Shown here piece by piece: positions 17,045-27,381 of a DNA stretch of 64,000 bases. Source of the stretch: an uncultured Clostridia bacterium (lineage in GTDB: Bacteria; Bacillota; Clostridia; Lachnospirales; CAG-274); the NCBI GenBank assembly GCA_944384195.1, contig CALWSK010000004.1, forward strand, positions 62,001 to 126,000, written 5' to 3'. Every line of letters begins with the position of its first letter. The stretch's first letter is position 1. The position numbers and the translations under genes were made by a program. The notes under the pieces were generated by a model. That model was not told where the DNA came from and did not search any database. It worked only from the letters and a program-made list of their open reading frames with translations.

Positions 17045-17677
17045 TTGATAATAACTAAAATAGAAAAACAAAAAAATAATAATAAACGTTATTCTATATT
17101 TATAGATAATGAATTTGCTTTTGGAATAGATGAGATAGATCTTTTATATTATAAGCTAAAAGAAAATGAAGTTTTAGACCAAGAAAAATATAAATATATA
17201 AATAATAAACTTTTATTAAAAAGAGCAAAAGATACTGCTCTTAAATATTTATCATTTAAGATGCGTTCTAAAAAGCAAGTTATAGATAAGCTAGAAGATA
17301 ATGGTTACCCGTCTATTATAATAGATAAAGTAATAGCTTTATTAGAAAAATATAAATATATAGATGATGAGAGCTTTGCTAAGGTATTTATAAAAGATAA
17401 ATCTAGTATAAAAGGTTATGGACTTTATAAGATAAAATATGAACTTAAAATGCTTGGAATAGATGAATATATTTATGAAAAATATATTATAGATAAAGAT
17501 ATTTTAGATGAAGAGAAAGAGGCAAAAAGGCTACTTAGTAAAAAAGCTAAAAATTTAGATTTAGAAAATATAGATTATAAACAAAAGCAAAAGCTTTATG
17601 CATATCTTGCAAGAAGAGGTTTTTCTTATGAAATTATAAATAAAGTTTTTGCAAAATTATTGGAGGAAGAACTGTGA
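17045..17677 (+). CDS. recX: Recombination regulator RecX
   Basis: A 210-residue RecX with three-helix repeats. LKYLSFKMRSKKQVIDKL is the first repeat, LEKYKYIDDESFAKVFIKD the second, and ARRGFSYEIINKVF the last. RecX binds the RecA filament groove and modulates strand exchange. A TTG start is used; GAGG lies about 8 bp upstream and no ATG is available nearby. It overlaps the next gene by 4 bp. Confidence 0.88.
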   Translation: MIITKIEKQKNNNKRYSIFIDNEFAFGIDEIDLLYYKLKENEVLDQEKYKYINNKLLLKRAKDTALKYLSFKMRSKKQVIDKLEDNGYPSIIIDKVIALLEKYKYIDDESFAKVFIKDKSSIKGYGLYKIKYELKMLGIDEYIYEKYIIDKDILDEEKEAKRLLSKKAKNLDLENIDYKQKQKLYAYLARRGFSYEIINKVFAKLLEEEL

Positions 17678-19335
17678 AAAATAGTAACGAGATAGAAGAA
17701 TTAAGAAAAGAGCTATTAGATAGTTTTAAAGAAGATGATATTTTTTCTTCTTGTGATTTAGCAGAAAAAATAATTAAGCTATATGAAGAAGATGAAAAAA
17801 ATAGTTATGAATATTGTCAAGATTTATATAACCTTGGAGTTGTACAACAAAAAATAGGTAAATATAATTTAGCAGTAAAATATTATAAAAAAACTACTCA
17901 AATATTAAAAAAAGAAGCTTATGATATGGCAAACGCAGAAGATAGCAGAAATTTAAAGCTTATTATAGATGCAGAAAATAGTATAGGTGTTTGCTATAGC
18001 AAAAGTGCTATAAGAAAAAGCCTTGCTCTTGGTTCTTTTGAAAAAGCAAAAGCATTATATAAAGCAAATTTTAAAACTATAGATAAACAACTCATAGAGA
18101 TAACGCATAATATAGGATGTGCTTATTATGATATGGAAAAATATGATGATGCTATATATTATCATTTGGAAGAACTTGCTTATAGAAAAGAAAAAGACTT
18201 ACACTATATAGATAATATAAACTTTTTAGGATATAGCTTTGAAAAGAAAAAAGATTATACAAAAGCTATATTATATTTTAGCCAAGCTTTAGAGATAATA
18301 AAAGGACTTGAAGGTATAAATTCTGAAGAATATATATCAAACTTATATTATTTATCAGGGGTATATTTTAAGCAAAAAGACTATCAAATGGCTATAAAAA
18401 GTTATATAGAGGTGAGCAAGCTTATAGAAGAAAAGCTAGGGGCAGAGCATCCTTATGTAGCAGAAGCTTTTACAAGACTTGCTCAAAGCTATTTAAAAGA
18501 TGGAGATATAGAAAAGGCATTAAATATACAGCTTAAATCCCTTAATATAATAAAACAGACAGTAGGCGAAAAACATATTTATTATTCTACTGCTTTAAAA
18601 AGAGTAGCAGATATATATAGTATTTTAAAAGACTATGAAAAAGCAAAATATTATTATGAAAAAGAATATGAAATAAAAGAAGAAGTAATAGGTCCATATA
18701 GTGATGAAAGCGTAAGTTCTCTTTTAGATAATATAAATATATATATAAAAACTAATGATTTTGAAAAAGAGGAAAAAGCAACAGAAAAACTATTAAAAAT
18801 GGTAGATTTTGATTTACCTAAAAATTCTTATAAAAGAGCTTTACTTATTCTTGCTAAGATATATATTATAAATGGTAGAGGGAAAGAAATATATGATATT
18901 TATGATATATATAAAGATTTAGACAGAAAAGCTACTTTTGATGATATGGTTCAGTATGCTAAGGAAATAGATGAAGATATTACATCAAAAGAAGAAAAAA
19001 TAAATTCTATGTTTGAAAATTATGAAGATGAAGAAGAAGATTATGACGATTATGAAGAAGAAAGCCTTATAGAAGATATAAGGGGTCTATTTGATGGTAT
19101 AAAAGGAGAAATAGAAAAGATAGATAAAGACGAGATTTTAGAAGTCATAAATATTGATTCTAATATGTCTGATGATGAAAGAAAAGAAAAAATTAATATT
19201 ATAGAAAATAGAATAAAAGAAATTCAAGATAAGATAGTAAAAGAGTTAGAACAAAGAAAAACTGAAAGTGCTAGCGATGAAAATAGAGAAGAACCAGAAG
19301 AAAGAGACGATATACAAGAACCTAAAGAAGATTAG
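17674..19335 (+). CDS. Tetratricopeptide repeat protein with acidic C-terminal tail
   Basis: A 553-residue, soluble protein. From about residue 50 to 360 it is a run of TPR units (for example YNLGVVQQKIGKYNLAVKYY and ALKRVADIYSILKDYEKAKY), the kinesin-light-chain type with E.G..H.....A. spacing. Residues 440-553 are strongly acidic and coiled-coil-like, with a DEEEDYDDYEEE stretch. No catalytic domain, signal peptide or membrane span is visible. A GTG start overlaps the recX stop after GGAGGAA. Probably a protein-interaction scaffold; the partner is unknown. Confidence 0.75.
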   Translation: MKNSNEIEELRKELLDSFKEDDIFSSCDLAEKIIKLYEEDEKNSYEYCQDLYNLGVVQQKIGKYNLAVKYYKKTTQILKKEAYDMANAEDSRNLKLIIDAENSIGVCYSKSAIRKSLALGSFEKAKALYKANFKTIDKQLIEITHNIGCAYYDMEKYDDAIYYHLEELAYRKEKDLHYIDNINFLGYSFEKKKDYTKAILYFSQALEIIKGLEGINSEEYISNLYYLSGVYFKQKDYQMAIKSYIEVSKLIEEKLGAEHPYVAEAFTRLAQSYLKDGDIEKALNIQLKSLNIIKQTVGEKHIYYSTALKRVADIYSILKDYEKAKYYYEKEYEIKEEVIGPYSDESVSSLLDNINIYIKTNDFEKEEKATEKLLKMVDFDLPKNSYKRALLILAKIYIINGRGKEIYDIYDIYKDLDRKATFDDMVQYAKEIDEDITSKEEKINSMFENYEDEEEDYDDYEEESLIEDIRGLFDGIKGEIEKIDKDEILEVINIDSNMSDDERKEKINIIENRIKEIQDKIVKELEQRKTESASDENREEPEERDDIQEPKED

Positions 19336-19345
19336 AAATATATTT

Positions 19346-19373
19346 AAGGCGTAGATTTTATCTACGCCTTTTT
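19346..19373. terminator. Bidirectional terminator between the TPR gene and accA
   Basis: AAGGCGTAGA (19346-19355) and TCTACGCCTT (19361-19370) form a perfect 10-bp stem with a 5-nt loop and T tail on the plus strand. On the minus strand it ends the fatty acid operon, though with a poorer T run. Confidence 0.85.
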
Positions 19374-19393
19374 AGTTATTATAATTAGTATTT

Positions 19394-20212
19394 TTAATTA
19401 TCAGAATATGGAATATTTTCTTCAAATTCTCCCATTTTTCTAAATCTGTTATATCTATTTTCTAAAAGTATATCTTTATTTATCGACATAAGAGTTTTTA
19501 TATCTTCTTTTAAGACTTCTTTTAGCATGTGTGCTGTATACATAAAATCATTTTCAACACCACCATCTACTTCTGGAATAACTCTTTCTATAATGCCAAG
19601 TTCTAAAAGTTCTTTTGCGGTAATTTTCATAAGCTCGGCTGCTTCTTTAGCTTTTGTAGCATCTTTCCATAATATACTAGCAAAGCCTTCTGGAGATAGT
19701 ATAGAGTATACAGAATTTTCTAACATATATACTCTATCACAAAGAGCAAGGGCTAAAGCACCTCCGCTTCCACCTTCTCCTACAACAATAGCTATAGTAG
19801 GTACTGTGAGTTTTGCCATTTCAAATAGATTTCTTGCTATAGCTTCTCCTTGTCCTCTTTCCTCTGCTTCTATACCACAATATGCTCCAGAAGTATTTAT
19901 AAATGTTATAACAGGGCGATTAAATTTTTCTGCTTGTTTCATAAGCCTAAGAGCTTTTCTATATCCTTCTGGGTGAGGTGATCCAAAATTTCTTTCTATA
20001 TTCTCTTCTATAGTAGAACCTTTTTGTATACCAACTATAGTAACAGGGGTACCTTCAAAAAGAGCTATACCGCCTATTACGGCTTTATCATCTTTATATG
20101 CTCTATCTCCATGTAGCTCAAAAAAGTTAGTAAATATATAGTCTATATATTCTTTAGCATTTGGTCTTGTTACTCTTCTTGCAAGCTTTACATTTTCATA
20201 AGCATTAGACAT
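19394..20212 (-). CDS. accA: Acetyl-CoA carboxylase carboxyltransferase subunit alpha
   Basis: A 272-residue AccA. Together with AccD it moves the carboxyl group from biotin-BCCP to acetyl-CoA, giving malonyl-CoA. Family features are [37 protein letters not shown], the oxyanion-type glycine run [11 protein letters not shown] and [16 protein letters not shown]. It lacks the long N-terminal extension of proteobacterial AccA, as is normal in Firmicutes. Last gene of the fab/acc operon. Confidence 0.96.
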   Translation of the reverse strand: MSNAYENVKLARRVTRPNAKEYIDYIFTNFFELHGDRAYKDDKAVIGGIALFEGTPVTIVGIQKGSTIEENIERNFGSPHPEGYRKALRLMKQAEKFNRPVITFINTSGAYCGIEAEERGQGEAIARNLFEMAKLTVPTIAIVVGEGGSGGALALALCDRVYMLENSVYSILSPEGFASILWKDATKAKEAAELMKITAKELLELGIIERVIPEVDGGVENDFMYTAHMLKEVLKEDIKTLMSINKDILLENRYNRFRKMGEFEENIPYSDN

Positions 20213-20226
20213 AAAAACCCTCCTTT

Positions 20227-21069
20227 CTATTTTTTATGTATTTTTAAGATAGTAGAAAGTGTTTTTTTCATATCTCTTCTTTCTACTATAGCATCTACAA
20301 AGCCGTGTTCTAGTAAAAATTCTGCCGTTTGGAAACCTTCTGGAAGCTTTTGTTTTATAGTTTGTTCTATAACTCTAGGTCCGGCAAAGCCTATAAGAGC
20401 CTTAGGTTCTGAAAGAATAATATCTCCAAGCATAGCAAAGCTTGCAGTTACACCTCCGGTTGTAGGGTCTGTAAGAACTGTTACATATAAAAGTCCCTCT
20501 TCAGAGTGTCTGCTAGCTGCTAGGCTAACTTTTGCCATTTGCATAAGAGATACTATACCTTCTTGCATTCTAGCTCCTCCAGAGGCCGTAAATATAATTA
20601 TAGGTAATTTATTTTCTGTAGCATATTCAAAAGCTCTTGTTATTTTTTCTCCTACAACAGAGCCCATACTTCCCATTATAAATTTACTATCCATAACACA
20701 TAATACACAGTCTTTCCCGTATATTTGGCATTTCCCGGTTATTACGGCATCATTTAGTCCAGTTTTTTCTTTCATGTCTTTTATTTTTTCTTCATAGTTT
20801 GGATATCCAAGAGGATTTTTAGCGTGCATATCTTTATCAAATTCTACAAAGACATTTTTATCTGCTATAGTTTTTATTCTATCTCTAGCACTTATTCTAA
20901 AGTAGTGGTTACATTCTGGACAAATATTATATATATCAAGTTCTTTTGAATATATAGTTTTAGAACAACCGGTACATTTTATGCAAAGTCCGGTAGGGAC
21001 TTCTGGTTTTGCAAACATTTTTTGCTTTTTATTAGCATTTATATTTTTTTTGTTCTTAAATAATTCCAT
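20227..21069 (-). CDS. accD: Acetyl-CoA carboxylase carboxyltransferase subunit beta
   Basis: A 280-residue AccD. The N-terminal zinc ribbon is visible with cysteines at about residues 32, 35, 50 and 53 (CTGC ... CPEC). The crotonase-fold core has [28 protein letters not shown] and [14 protein letters not shown]. It forms the A2D2 carboxyltransferase with AccA, whose gene follows after 14 bp. Confidence 0.96.
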   Translation of the reverse strand: MELFKNKKNINANKKQKMFAKPEVPTGLCIKCTGCSKTIYSKELDIYNICPECNHYFRISARDRIKTIADKNVFVEFDKDMHAKNPLGYPNYEEKIKDMKEKTGLNDAVITGKCQIYGKDCVLCVMDSKFIMGSMGSVVGEKITRAFEYATENKLPIIIFTASGGARMQEGIVSLMQMAKVSLAASRHSEEGLLYVTVLTDPTTGGVTASFAMLGDIILSEPKALIGFAGPRVIEQTIKQKLPEGFQTAEFLLEHGFVDAIVERRDMKKTLSTILKIHKK

Positions 21070-21080
21070 ATAAACACCAC

Positions 21081-22427
21081 CTATTTTAATATTTTATTTG
21101 CTATAAAAGAAGTATCTACATTTCCTTTTATATAATCTTCGTTTTCTAAAAGTTCAAGCTGAAAATCTATATTTGTTTTTATACCTTCTATTACAAATTC
21201 GCTAAGAGCTCTTTTCATCTTTTGTATAGCTTCTTCTCTTGTTTTACCTCTTGTTATAACTTTAGCTATCATAGAATCATAAAAGCTAGGTATAGTATAT
21301 CCAGCATAAACGGCAGTATCTACTCTAAGTCCATTACAACCAGTAGGAAGCAAAAGATATTCTATAGTACCTGGAGATGGTGCAAAATTATTATAAGGGT
21401 CTTCTGCATTTATTCTACATTCTATACTATGGCCGCTAAAGATTATATCTTTTTGCTTAAATGATAGTTTTTTACCATAAGCTATTTTTATTTGTTCTTT
21501 TATTATATCTATATCCGTTATCATTTCTGTAACGGGATGTTCTACTTGTATACGCGTGTTCATTTCCATAAAGTAGAACTTTTTATCTTTTCCATATAAA
21601 AATTCTATAGTACCTGCATTTTTGTAGTTAGATGCTTTTACTGCTTTAAGAGCAGCCTCTCCCATAGCTTTTCTTGTTTTTTCATCTATAGCTACTGATG
21701 GAGCTTCTTCCAGGACTTTTTGATTTCTTCTTTGTAATGAGCAATCTCTTTCACCAAGGTGAACGGCGTTTCCGTGTTCATCTGCTAGCACTTGTATTTC
21801 TATATGTCTTGCGTTTTCTATAACCTTTTCCATATAGATACTCTCATCTCCAAAAGAAACTTTAGCCTCGCTTTTAGCAGAATTATAAGCCTCTTCTATT
21901 TCGCTTTCTTCTCTTACTATTCTTATCCCACGGCCACCACCACCGCTAGACGCTTTTATCATTATAGGATATCCAAATTCTTTTGCTAATTTTTTTGCCT
22001 CTTCTATTGATTTTACTGTTCCATCACTTCCTGGAGTAACTGGAACTCCGGCATCTATCATAAGTTTTCTAGCATTGGCTTTATTGCCCATAAGGTCTAT
22101 AGTTTTTGCATCTGGACCTATAAATTTTATATTACATTCTTTGCACATATCGGCAAATTTGCTATTTTCGGATAAAAAGCCAAATCCTGGATGGATAGCA
22201 TTTGCTCCAGTAAGACAAGCAGCACTTATTATATTATTCATGTTTAGATAGCTAGAGCTACTCTTATTGCCACCTATACAAACGGCTTCATCTGCTAGTT
22301 GTGTATGTAAGGCATTTTTGTCTGCTTCTGAATATACTGCTACTGTGGCTATGCCCATTTCTCTACAAGCACGTATTATCCTAACGGCAATTTCTCCTCG
22401 ATTTGCTATAAGTATTTTATTAAACAT
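21081..22427 (-). CDS. accC: Acetyl-CoA carboxylase biotin carboxylase subunit
   Basis: A 448-residue biotin carboxylase. ATP-grasp features are [16 protein letters not shown] (glycine-rich loop), [26 protein letters not shown] and [14 protein letters not shown] with the catalytic arginine region. It carboxylates the biotin on AccB using bicarbonate and ATP. Start at 22427, 11 bp after fabZ. Length and order match other Firmicute operons. Confidence 0.97.
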   Translation of the reverse strand: MFNKILIANRGEIAVRIIRACREMGIATVAVYSEADKNALHTQLADEAVCIGGNKSSSSYLNMNNIISAACLTGANAIHPGFGFLSENSKFADMCKECNIKFIGPDAKTIDLMGNKANARKLMIDAGVPVTPGSDGTVKSIEEAKKLAKEFGYPIMIKASSGGGGRGIRIVREESEIEEAYNSAKSEAKVSFGDESIYMEKVIENARHIEIQVLADEHGNAVHLGERDCSLQRRNQKVLEEAPSVAIDEKTRKAMGEAALKAVKASNYKNAGTIEFLYGKDKKFYFMEMNTRIQVEHPVTEMITDIDIIKEQIKIAYGKKLSFKQKDIIFSGHSIECRINAEDPYNNFAPSPGTIEYLLLPTGCNGLRVDTAVYAGYTIPSFYDSMIAKVITRGKTREEAIQKMKRALSEFVIEGIKTNIDFQLELLENEDYIKGNVDTSFIANKILK

Positions 22428-22437
22428 AAAAATTCAC

Positions 22438-22857
22438 CTAACCTATCATAAAAGTAAACTCTGCCTCGGCAACTTTTTTATCTCCAACATAGGCGATACC
22501 TTTTCCTATTCCAGCAACTTTTTTTAGTTTTACAAGTTCTACTTCTAGTCTTAGAGTATCCCCAGGAACTACCTTATCTCTAAATTTTGCATTGTTTATA
22601 GCTCCAAAATATGCTATTTTTCCCTTATATTCTTCCATAGATAAAATAGCACAAGCTCCGGCTTGAGCCATAGCTTCTATTATTAATACTCCAGGCATAA
22701 CAGGTTCTACTGGGAAATGTCCTTGGAAAAAATATTCGTTCATAGTAACATTTTTTATAGCTACTATTTTTTTGCCTTCTACTATTTCTATAACTTTATC
22801 TATAAGTAAAAATGGATATCTATGAGGGATAATCTCCATTATTTCTTTTATGTCCAT
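22438..22857 (-). CDS. fabZ: 3-hydroxyacyl-[ACP] dehydratase FabZ
   Basis: A 139-residue hot-dog fold dehydratase. PHRYPFLLIDKV opens the protein, and GHFPVEPVMPGVLIIEAMAQ holds the catalytic His47 and Glu61. It removes water from 3-hydroxyacyl-ACP in each elongation round. No FabM or FabN isomerase gene is in the operon, so how unsaturated chains are made is not shown here. Confidence 0.96.
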   Translation of the reverse strand: MDIKEIMEIIPHRYPFLLIDKVIEIVEGKKIVAIKNVTMNEYFFQGHFPVEPVMPGVLIIEAMAQAGACAILSMEEYKGKIAYFGAINNAKFRDKVVPGDTLRLEVELVKLKKVAGIGKGIAYVGDKKVAEAEFTFMIG

Positions 22858-22920
22858 AATTTTTTCTCCTAACTTTTATATCTAATATTTATAGGTATGC
22901 AGAGCATACCTATATAAAAA

Positions 22921-23397
22921 TTACACTATTCTAAAAAGTGGTTGATTATATTCTACCATATCTTCATTTTCCACAAGTATTTCCACTATCTCACCGCTAT
23001 ACTGACAAGTTATCTCGTTCATAACTTTCATAGCCTCTATTATACAAAGAACATCGCCCGCCTTAACTTTATCCCCTACTTTAACATAAGCTGGTTTAGA
23101 AGGAGAGCTACTAGAATAGAAAGTACCGACTATAGGACTTAAAACTAAGTTACCTTCAGTTTCTTTGTTATTTTGTGGTTTTTCATTTTCTTCTATTTTA
23201 TCTATATTTTGTGTAGTATTAGGACTTTGTGGAATTGAAATATTTTCTGTTATTTGAATATTATTTTCTTTTGGGCTAGATGGACTATTGTATTTATTCA
23301 TTCTAAGATAAAAACCATCATTAAGACGTAGTTCAAAATCCATAAGATTAGATTTATCTAAGTCTTTCATTAAATCCTTTATTTTTTCAAATTCCAT
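22921..23397 (-). CDS. accB: Biotin carboxyl carrier protein of acetyl-CoA carboxylase
   Basis: A 158-residue BCCP. The biotinylated lysine is Lys124 in EAMKVMNE. An N-terminal region (about residues 1-35) is followed by a Ser/Pro/Asn/Glu-rich flexible linker (about 36-80) and the C-terminal biotinyl domain starting at [10 protein letters not shown]. It carries the carboxylated biotin between AccC and AccAD. Start at 23397, just after fabF. Confidence 0.95.
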   Translation of the reverse strand: MEFEKIKDLMKDLDKSNLMDFELRLNDGFYLRMNKYNSPSSPKENNIQITENISIPQSPNTTQNIDKIEENEKPQNNKETEGNLVLSPIVGTFYSSSSPSKPAYVKVGDKVKAGDVLCIIEAMKVMNEITCQYSGEIVEILVENEDMVEYNQPLFRIV

Positions 23398-23400
23398 ATA

Positions 23401-24639
23401 CTATTCCTCCCACTTTTTAAGACATAAAACAGCATTATGTCCGCCAAAACCTAATGTGTTTGATATGGCATATTTCATTTTTCTTTCTTTACCTACATTT
23501 GGAGTATAGTCAAGGTCACATTCTTCATCTTTTACTTTATATCCAGCAGTAGGTGGGACAAAATCATTTTTAAGAGCAAGTATACAAGCTATAGCCTCTA
23601 CTGCACCAGTAGCTCCTAGAAGATGACCAGTCATAGACTTAGTAGAGCTTATAGACACTTTATAGGCATTTTCTTTAAGAGCTGTTTTTATAGCCTTTGT
23701 TTCGCTAACATCATTTGCTGGTGTGCTTGTTCCGTGAGCATTTACGTAAGTTATATCATTATAGTCTACATTGCCTTCTTCCATAGCTTTTATCATAGCA
23801 CGAGCAGCACCATCACCATCTTCACAAGGAGCAGTCATATGATGAGCATCACAAGTAGCACCATATCCTACTATTTCGGCTAAAATATTAGCACCACGTG
23901 CTTTTGCGTGTTCTAATTCTTCTAATATTAGTATACCTGCACCTTCACCCATAACAAAGCCACTTCTTTCTTTGTCAAATGGTATAGAAGCTCTGTCTAA
24001 ATCTTCTGTATTAGCAAGAGCTTTTAACGCTGCAAAACCACCTATACCTGCTTTTGTTATTGTGCTTTCTGCTCCACCGGCTATAATAATATCTTCATAG
24101 CCATATTTTATATTTCTATAGGCCATACCTATACAACTTGTACTTGTTGCACAAGCTGTTATAGCAGTTTCACAAGCTCCTTTAGCGCCAAAGCGTATAG
24201 CTACATGTCCAGATGCAATATTAGATATTACACTTGGAATAAATAATGGTGCAAGTCTTGAAGGGCCTTTTTCTATCATTTTTTCCATTTGCTCTTCTAT
24301 CATACCTATACCGCCCATACCAGAGCCTACTATTGTTCCAAGTCTTGTTTTATCTATTTTGTCTAAATCTAGTTTACTATTATCCATAGCTTCTTGTGCT
24401 GCATATAAAGCATATATACTAAATGGTTCTAATCTTCTTATTTCTTTTTTATCTAAAACTTTTTCTGGCTCAAAGTTTTTAAGCTCTGCTGCTATTTTTA
24501 CTTTAGAATCTGATGTATCAAAACATGTTATAGGAGCTATTCCGTGTCTTCCATTTTTAATATTTTCCCAAAATTCTTCAACGCTATTTCCAACAGGTGT
24601 AACTAAGCCCATTCCTGTTACTACTACTCTTCTTTCCAT
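23401..24639 (-). CDS. fabF: 3-oxoacyl-[ACP] synthase II FabF
   Basis: A 412-residue condensing enzyme. The Cys-His-His triad is visible: Cys163 in ITACATSTSC, His in NAHGTSTP and His in SMTGHLLGATGA. It extends acyl-ACP with malonyl-ACP. AGGAGG lies directly before the ATG and includes the fabG stop codon, showing tight coupling. Confidence 0.97.
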   Translation of the reverse strand: MERRVVVTGMGLVTPVGNSVEEFWENIKNGRHGIAPITCFDTSDSKVKIAAELKNFEPEKVLDKKEIRRLEPFSIYALYAAQEAMDNSKLDLDKIDKTRLGTIVGSGMGGIGMIEEQMEKMIEKGPSRLAPLFIPSVISNIASGHVAIRFGAKGACETAITACATSTSCIGMAYRNIKYGYEDIIIAGGAESTITKAGIGGFAALKALANTEDLDRASIPFDKERSGFVMGEGAGILILEELEHAKARGANILAEIVGYGATCDAHHMTAPCEDGDGAARAMIKAMEEGNVDYNDITYVNAHGTSTPANDVSETKAIKTALKENAYKVSISSTKSMTGHLLGATGAVEAIACILALKNDFVPPTAGYKVKDEECDLDYTPNVGKERKMKYAISNTLGFGGHNAVLCLKKWEE

Positions 24640-24648
24640 ATTATCCTC

Positions 24649-25380
24649 CTAAGCCATAACCATACCGCCGTCAACTGAAATGACTTGGCCTGTTATGTAT
24701 TTATTTTTAGCTAAAAATACTGCAGTTGTTGCTATTTCTTCTGTTTCTCCAAATCTTTTTAATGGAATAGTATTTAAAATTGTTTCTTTTATTTTATCTG
24801 GTAAAACATCTGTCATATCTGTTGTTATAAATCCTGGAGCTATAGCATTACAAGTTATGCCACGAGATGCTAGCTCTCTAGCAGTAGAGAATGTCATTCC
24901 TATCATACCAGCTTTACTAGCAGAATAGTTTACCTGTCCGGCATTTCCAGTAAGGCCTACAACGCTACTCATATTTATTATGCTTCCGCTTTTTTGTTTT
25001 AGCATAATTTTGCTAGCGTGTTTTATCATATTAAAAGCACCTTTTAAGTTTGTATTTATAACGCTATCAAAATCTTCTTCTGTCATTTTTAAAAGAAGAT
25101 TATCTCTTGTAATACCGGCATTATTTATTAATATATCAACAGAGCCAAATTCTTCTTTTGCTTTTTCTACAACTTCTCTTGCCTCTTCAAAATTGCTAAC
25201 ATCTGCTTTTATAGTAAGGCATTTTACTCCAAAGTTTTCTATTTCTTTTATAAGTTCATCAGAAACAGTGCTTCTATAGTTTAATACTATATTTGCTCCT
25301 TCTTTAGCAAATGCAAGAGCTATAGCTTTACCTATTCCTTTAGCACCACCCGTTACTATGACTGTTTTTTCTTTCAACAT
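24649..25380 (-). CDS. fabG: 3-oxoacyl-[ACP] reductase FabG
   Basis: A 243-residue short-chain dehydrogenase. VTGGAKGIGKAIA is the NADPH-binding glycine motif; INMSSVVG with VNYSASKAG gives the Ser-Tyr-Lys catalytic set. NNAG is present as LINNAGITRD. The ATG at 25380 is chosen because it follows the fabD stop by 1 bp with AAAGGA upstream; a longer reading from 25413 would overlap fabD. It reduces 3-ketoacyl-ACP. Confidence 0.96.
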   Translation of the reverse strand: MLKEKTVIVTGGAKGIGKAIALAFAKEGANIVLNYRSTVSDELIKEIENFGVKCLTIKADVSNFEEAREVVEKAKEEFGSVDILINNAGITRDNLLLKMTEEDFDSVINTNLKGAFNMIKHASKIMLKQKSGSIINMSSVVGLTGNAGQVNYSASKAGMIGMTFSTARELASRGITCNAIAPGFITTDMTDVLPDKIKETILNTIPLKRFGETEEIATTAVFLAKNKYITGQVISVDGGMVMA

Positions 25381-25381
25381 A

Positions 25382-26305
25382 TTATATACCCATTCCTTTA
25401 CAAGTTTTCTCAAGACTAGATAAGTCTTCTATATTATAAACTGCTACATTTTTGCTTATTTTTTTAACAAATGAAGATAGAGTTTTAGAAGGACCAAGCT
25501 CTATAAATGTATCTACTCCAAGTTCTATAAGATTTTTAATAGTTTGTTCCCATTTTACCGGACTTTTTACTTGTTTTGTAAGAGTGTCTTTTATATCTTC
25601 TATTTTTTGGGCAGTAAGATTTGTAAATACAGGCACTTTAGCTTCGTTTATAGAAACTTTTTCAAGTTCTTCTCTTAATTTTTGGCTAGCACTTTCAAGT
25701 AAGCTTGTATGGAAAGGTCCACTTACGTTTAGTCTAACCATTTTTTTTACGCCTTTTTCTTTTAATATAGCTTCTGCTCTTTCTATAGCTTGTATATGTC
25801 CTGCTATTGCTATTTGTCCTGTAGTGTTGTAGTTTGCTATCATACAAACTTCAGTATCTGTAGAAGCTTCTTTTACTGCCTCTTGTATAGTTTGTTCATC
25901 GGCATTTAAAACTGCTGTCATAGCACCAACACCAGAAGGTACTGCCTCTGTCATATATTTACCTCTTTTTCTTACAAGAGCTACGGCTTCTTTAAAATTT
26001 AATACACCACTTGCGCAAAGAGCAGTATACTCTCCAAGGCTAAGACCAGCCATATAGTCTGCTTTTAGCCCTTTTTGCTCTGCAAGCTTATATATAGCAT
26101 AGCTTGTTGTAAGAATTGCTGGTTGTGTATATTCTGTTTGATTTAGTCTGTCATCAGAATTAAAGCAAATTTCTTTTATGCTAAAGCCTAAAACTTCATC
26201 TGCGGTATCAAAAACTTCTTTACAAACTTCAAAGTTTTCATATAGTTCTTTTCCCATTTTATCATATTGGGCACCTTGCCCACTAAACATAAAACATACT
26301 TTCAT
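25382..26305 (-). CDS. fabD: Malonyl-CoA:ACP S-malonyltransferase FabD
   Basis: A 307-residue acyltransferase. FMFSGQGAQYDKMG opens the protein; the nucleophile is Ser89 in GLSLGEY and the partner His199 lies in GPFHTSLL. It loads malonyl groups onto ACP. FabD works only with an acyl carrier protein, whose gene is not in this operon. Confidence 0.96.
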   Translation of the reverse strand: MKVCFMFSGQGAQYDKMGKELYENFEVCKEVFDTADEVLGFSIKEICFNSDDRLNQTEYTQPAILTTSYAIYKLAEQKGLKADYMAGLSLGEYTALCASGVLNFKEAVALVRKRGKYMTEAVPSGVGAMTAVLNADEQTIQEAVKEASTDTEVCMIANYNTTGQIAIAGHIQAIERAEAILKEKGVKKMVRLNVSGPFHTSLLESASQKLREELEKVSINEAKVPVFTNLTAQKIEDIKDTLTKQVKSPVKWEQTIKNLIELGVDTFIELGPSKTLSSFVKKISKNVAVYNIEDLSSLEKTCKGMGI

Positions 26306-26315
26306 AGCTTATCTC

Positions 26316-27254
26316 CTATCTGCCTAAAAGAGCTTTTCCTTCTGTCATAAGTTCATCTATTATTTCTTTACAGCTTTGTCTTTTATTTACCATACCGGCT
26401 ATTTGTCCGGCCATAATAGAACCATTGTCCATATCGCCTTCTTTAACTGCTTTTTGCAGAGCTCCTTTACCAAGTTCTTCTATTCTTGAAATATCTGGAG
26501 TATCTTTTTTAAGCTCTTCCTTTTCTACTTTATCATATAGCCTAGCTAGTTTATTTCTAAGCACACGTACTGGGTGTCCTGTTATTTGTCCAGTAATAAC
26601 ACTATCTATATCTTTAGCTTTTATAACTGCATTTTTATAGTTATCGTGTATATTACATTCATTAGCAGTTAAAAATCTAGTACCTACTTGTACTCCTTCT
26701 GCTCCTAACATAAATGCCGCAGCAACGCCACGTCCATCTGCTATACCGCCAGCTGCTATTACTGGAATGCTAACTGCATCTACTACTTGAGGTACTAAAG
26801 TCATAGTAGTAAGTTTTCCTATGTGCCCACCAGCTTCCATACCTTCTGCTACTACTGCTTTTGCTCCTAATTTTTCCATTTTTTGAGCGATAGCTACAGA
26901 TGGAATAACTGGAATTACTGCTATGTTATGTTCGTTAAATTTTTCCATATATTTAGCAGGACTACCAGCTCCAGTAGTAACTACTTTAACTCCTTCTTCA
27001 CAAACAACATTTACAACTTCATCTGCAAAAGGGGATAAAAGCATAATATTTACTGCAAAAGGTTTATCTGTAAGAGCTTTTGCTTTTTTTATCTCTTCTC
27101 TTACAACCTCTCCAGGAGCATTCCCTCCGGCTATTATTCCAAGCCCTCCAGCATTAGATACGGCGGCTGCAAGCTCTCCATCAGATATCCAAGCCATAGC
27201 TCCTTGGAATATAGGATATTCTATTCCTAAAATTTCACAAATTTTTGTTTTCAT
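26316..27254 (-). CDS. fabK: FMN-dependent enoyl-[ACP] reductase II FabK
   Basis: A 312-residue TIM-barrel flavoprotein of the nitronate monooxygenase/FabK family. [34 protein letters not shown] and [13 protein letters not shown], then [14 protein letters not shown] and [12 protein letters not shown] are FabK landmarks. Its place between fabH and fabD supports the enoyl reductase function (last step of each cycle) over nitronate oxidation. FabK enzymes are insensitive to triclosan. AAGGAG lies about 12 bp before the ATG. Confidence 0.94.
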   Translation of the reverse strand: MKTKICEILGIEYPIFQGAMAWISDGELAAAVSNAGGLGIIAGGNAPGEVVREEIKKAKALTDKPFAVNIMLLSPFADEVVNVVCEEGVKVVTTGAGSPAKYMEKFNEHNIAVIPVIPSVAIAQKMEKLGAKAVVAEGMEAGGHIGKLTTMTLVPQVVDAVSIPVIAAGGIADGRGVAAAFMLGAEGVQVGTRFLTANECNIHDNYKNAVIKAKDIDSVITGQITGHPVRVLRNKLARLYDKVEKEELKKDTPDISRIEELGKGALQKAVKEGDMDNGSIMAGQIAGMVNKRQSCKEIIDELMTEGKALLGR

Positions 27255-27273
27255 TTTATTACTTAGCTCCTTT

Positions 27274-27375
27274 TTAATTTTTTAATATTGTATATATAAT
27301 TATAACAAGCATATTTCCTATACTCATACCTATTGTTATAGATATAATTAGTTTAATTTTATCATTATTTTTCAT
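27274..27375 (-). CDS. Putative 33-residue membrane peptide in the usual acpP position
   Basis: A short ORF of 33 codons between fabH and fabK. It begins MKNNDKIKL and continues as one hydrophobic segment rich in Ile, ending YTILKN. The ATG lies 6 bp after the fabH stop; no good Shine-Dalgarno site is seen, so translation would rely on coupling to fabH. Predicted as a single-span peptide with a charged, cytoplasmic N terminus. In many clostridial fab operons acpP lies at this spot, but this ORF has no DSL phosphopantetheine motif and is not an ACP. It may be a genuine small protein, or an open frame arising by chance in AT-rich DNA. Confidence 0.4.
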   Translation of the reverse strand: MKNNDKIKLIISITIGMSIGNMLVIIIYTILKN

Positions 27376-27381
27376 AAAAAT

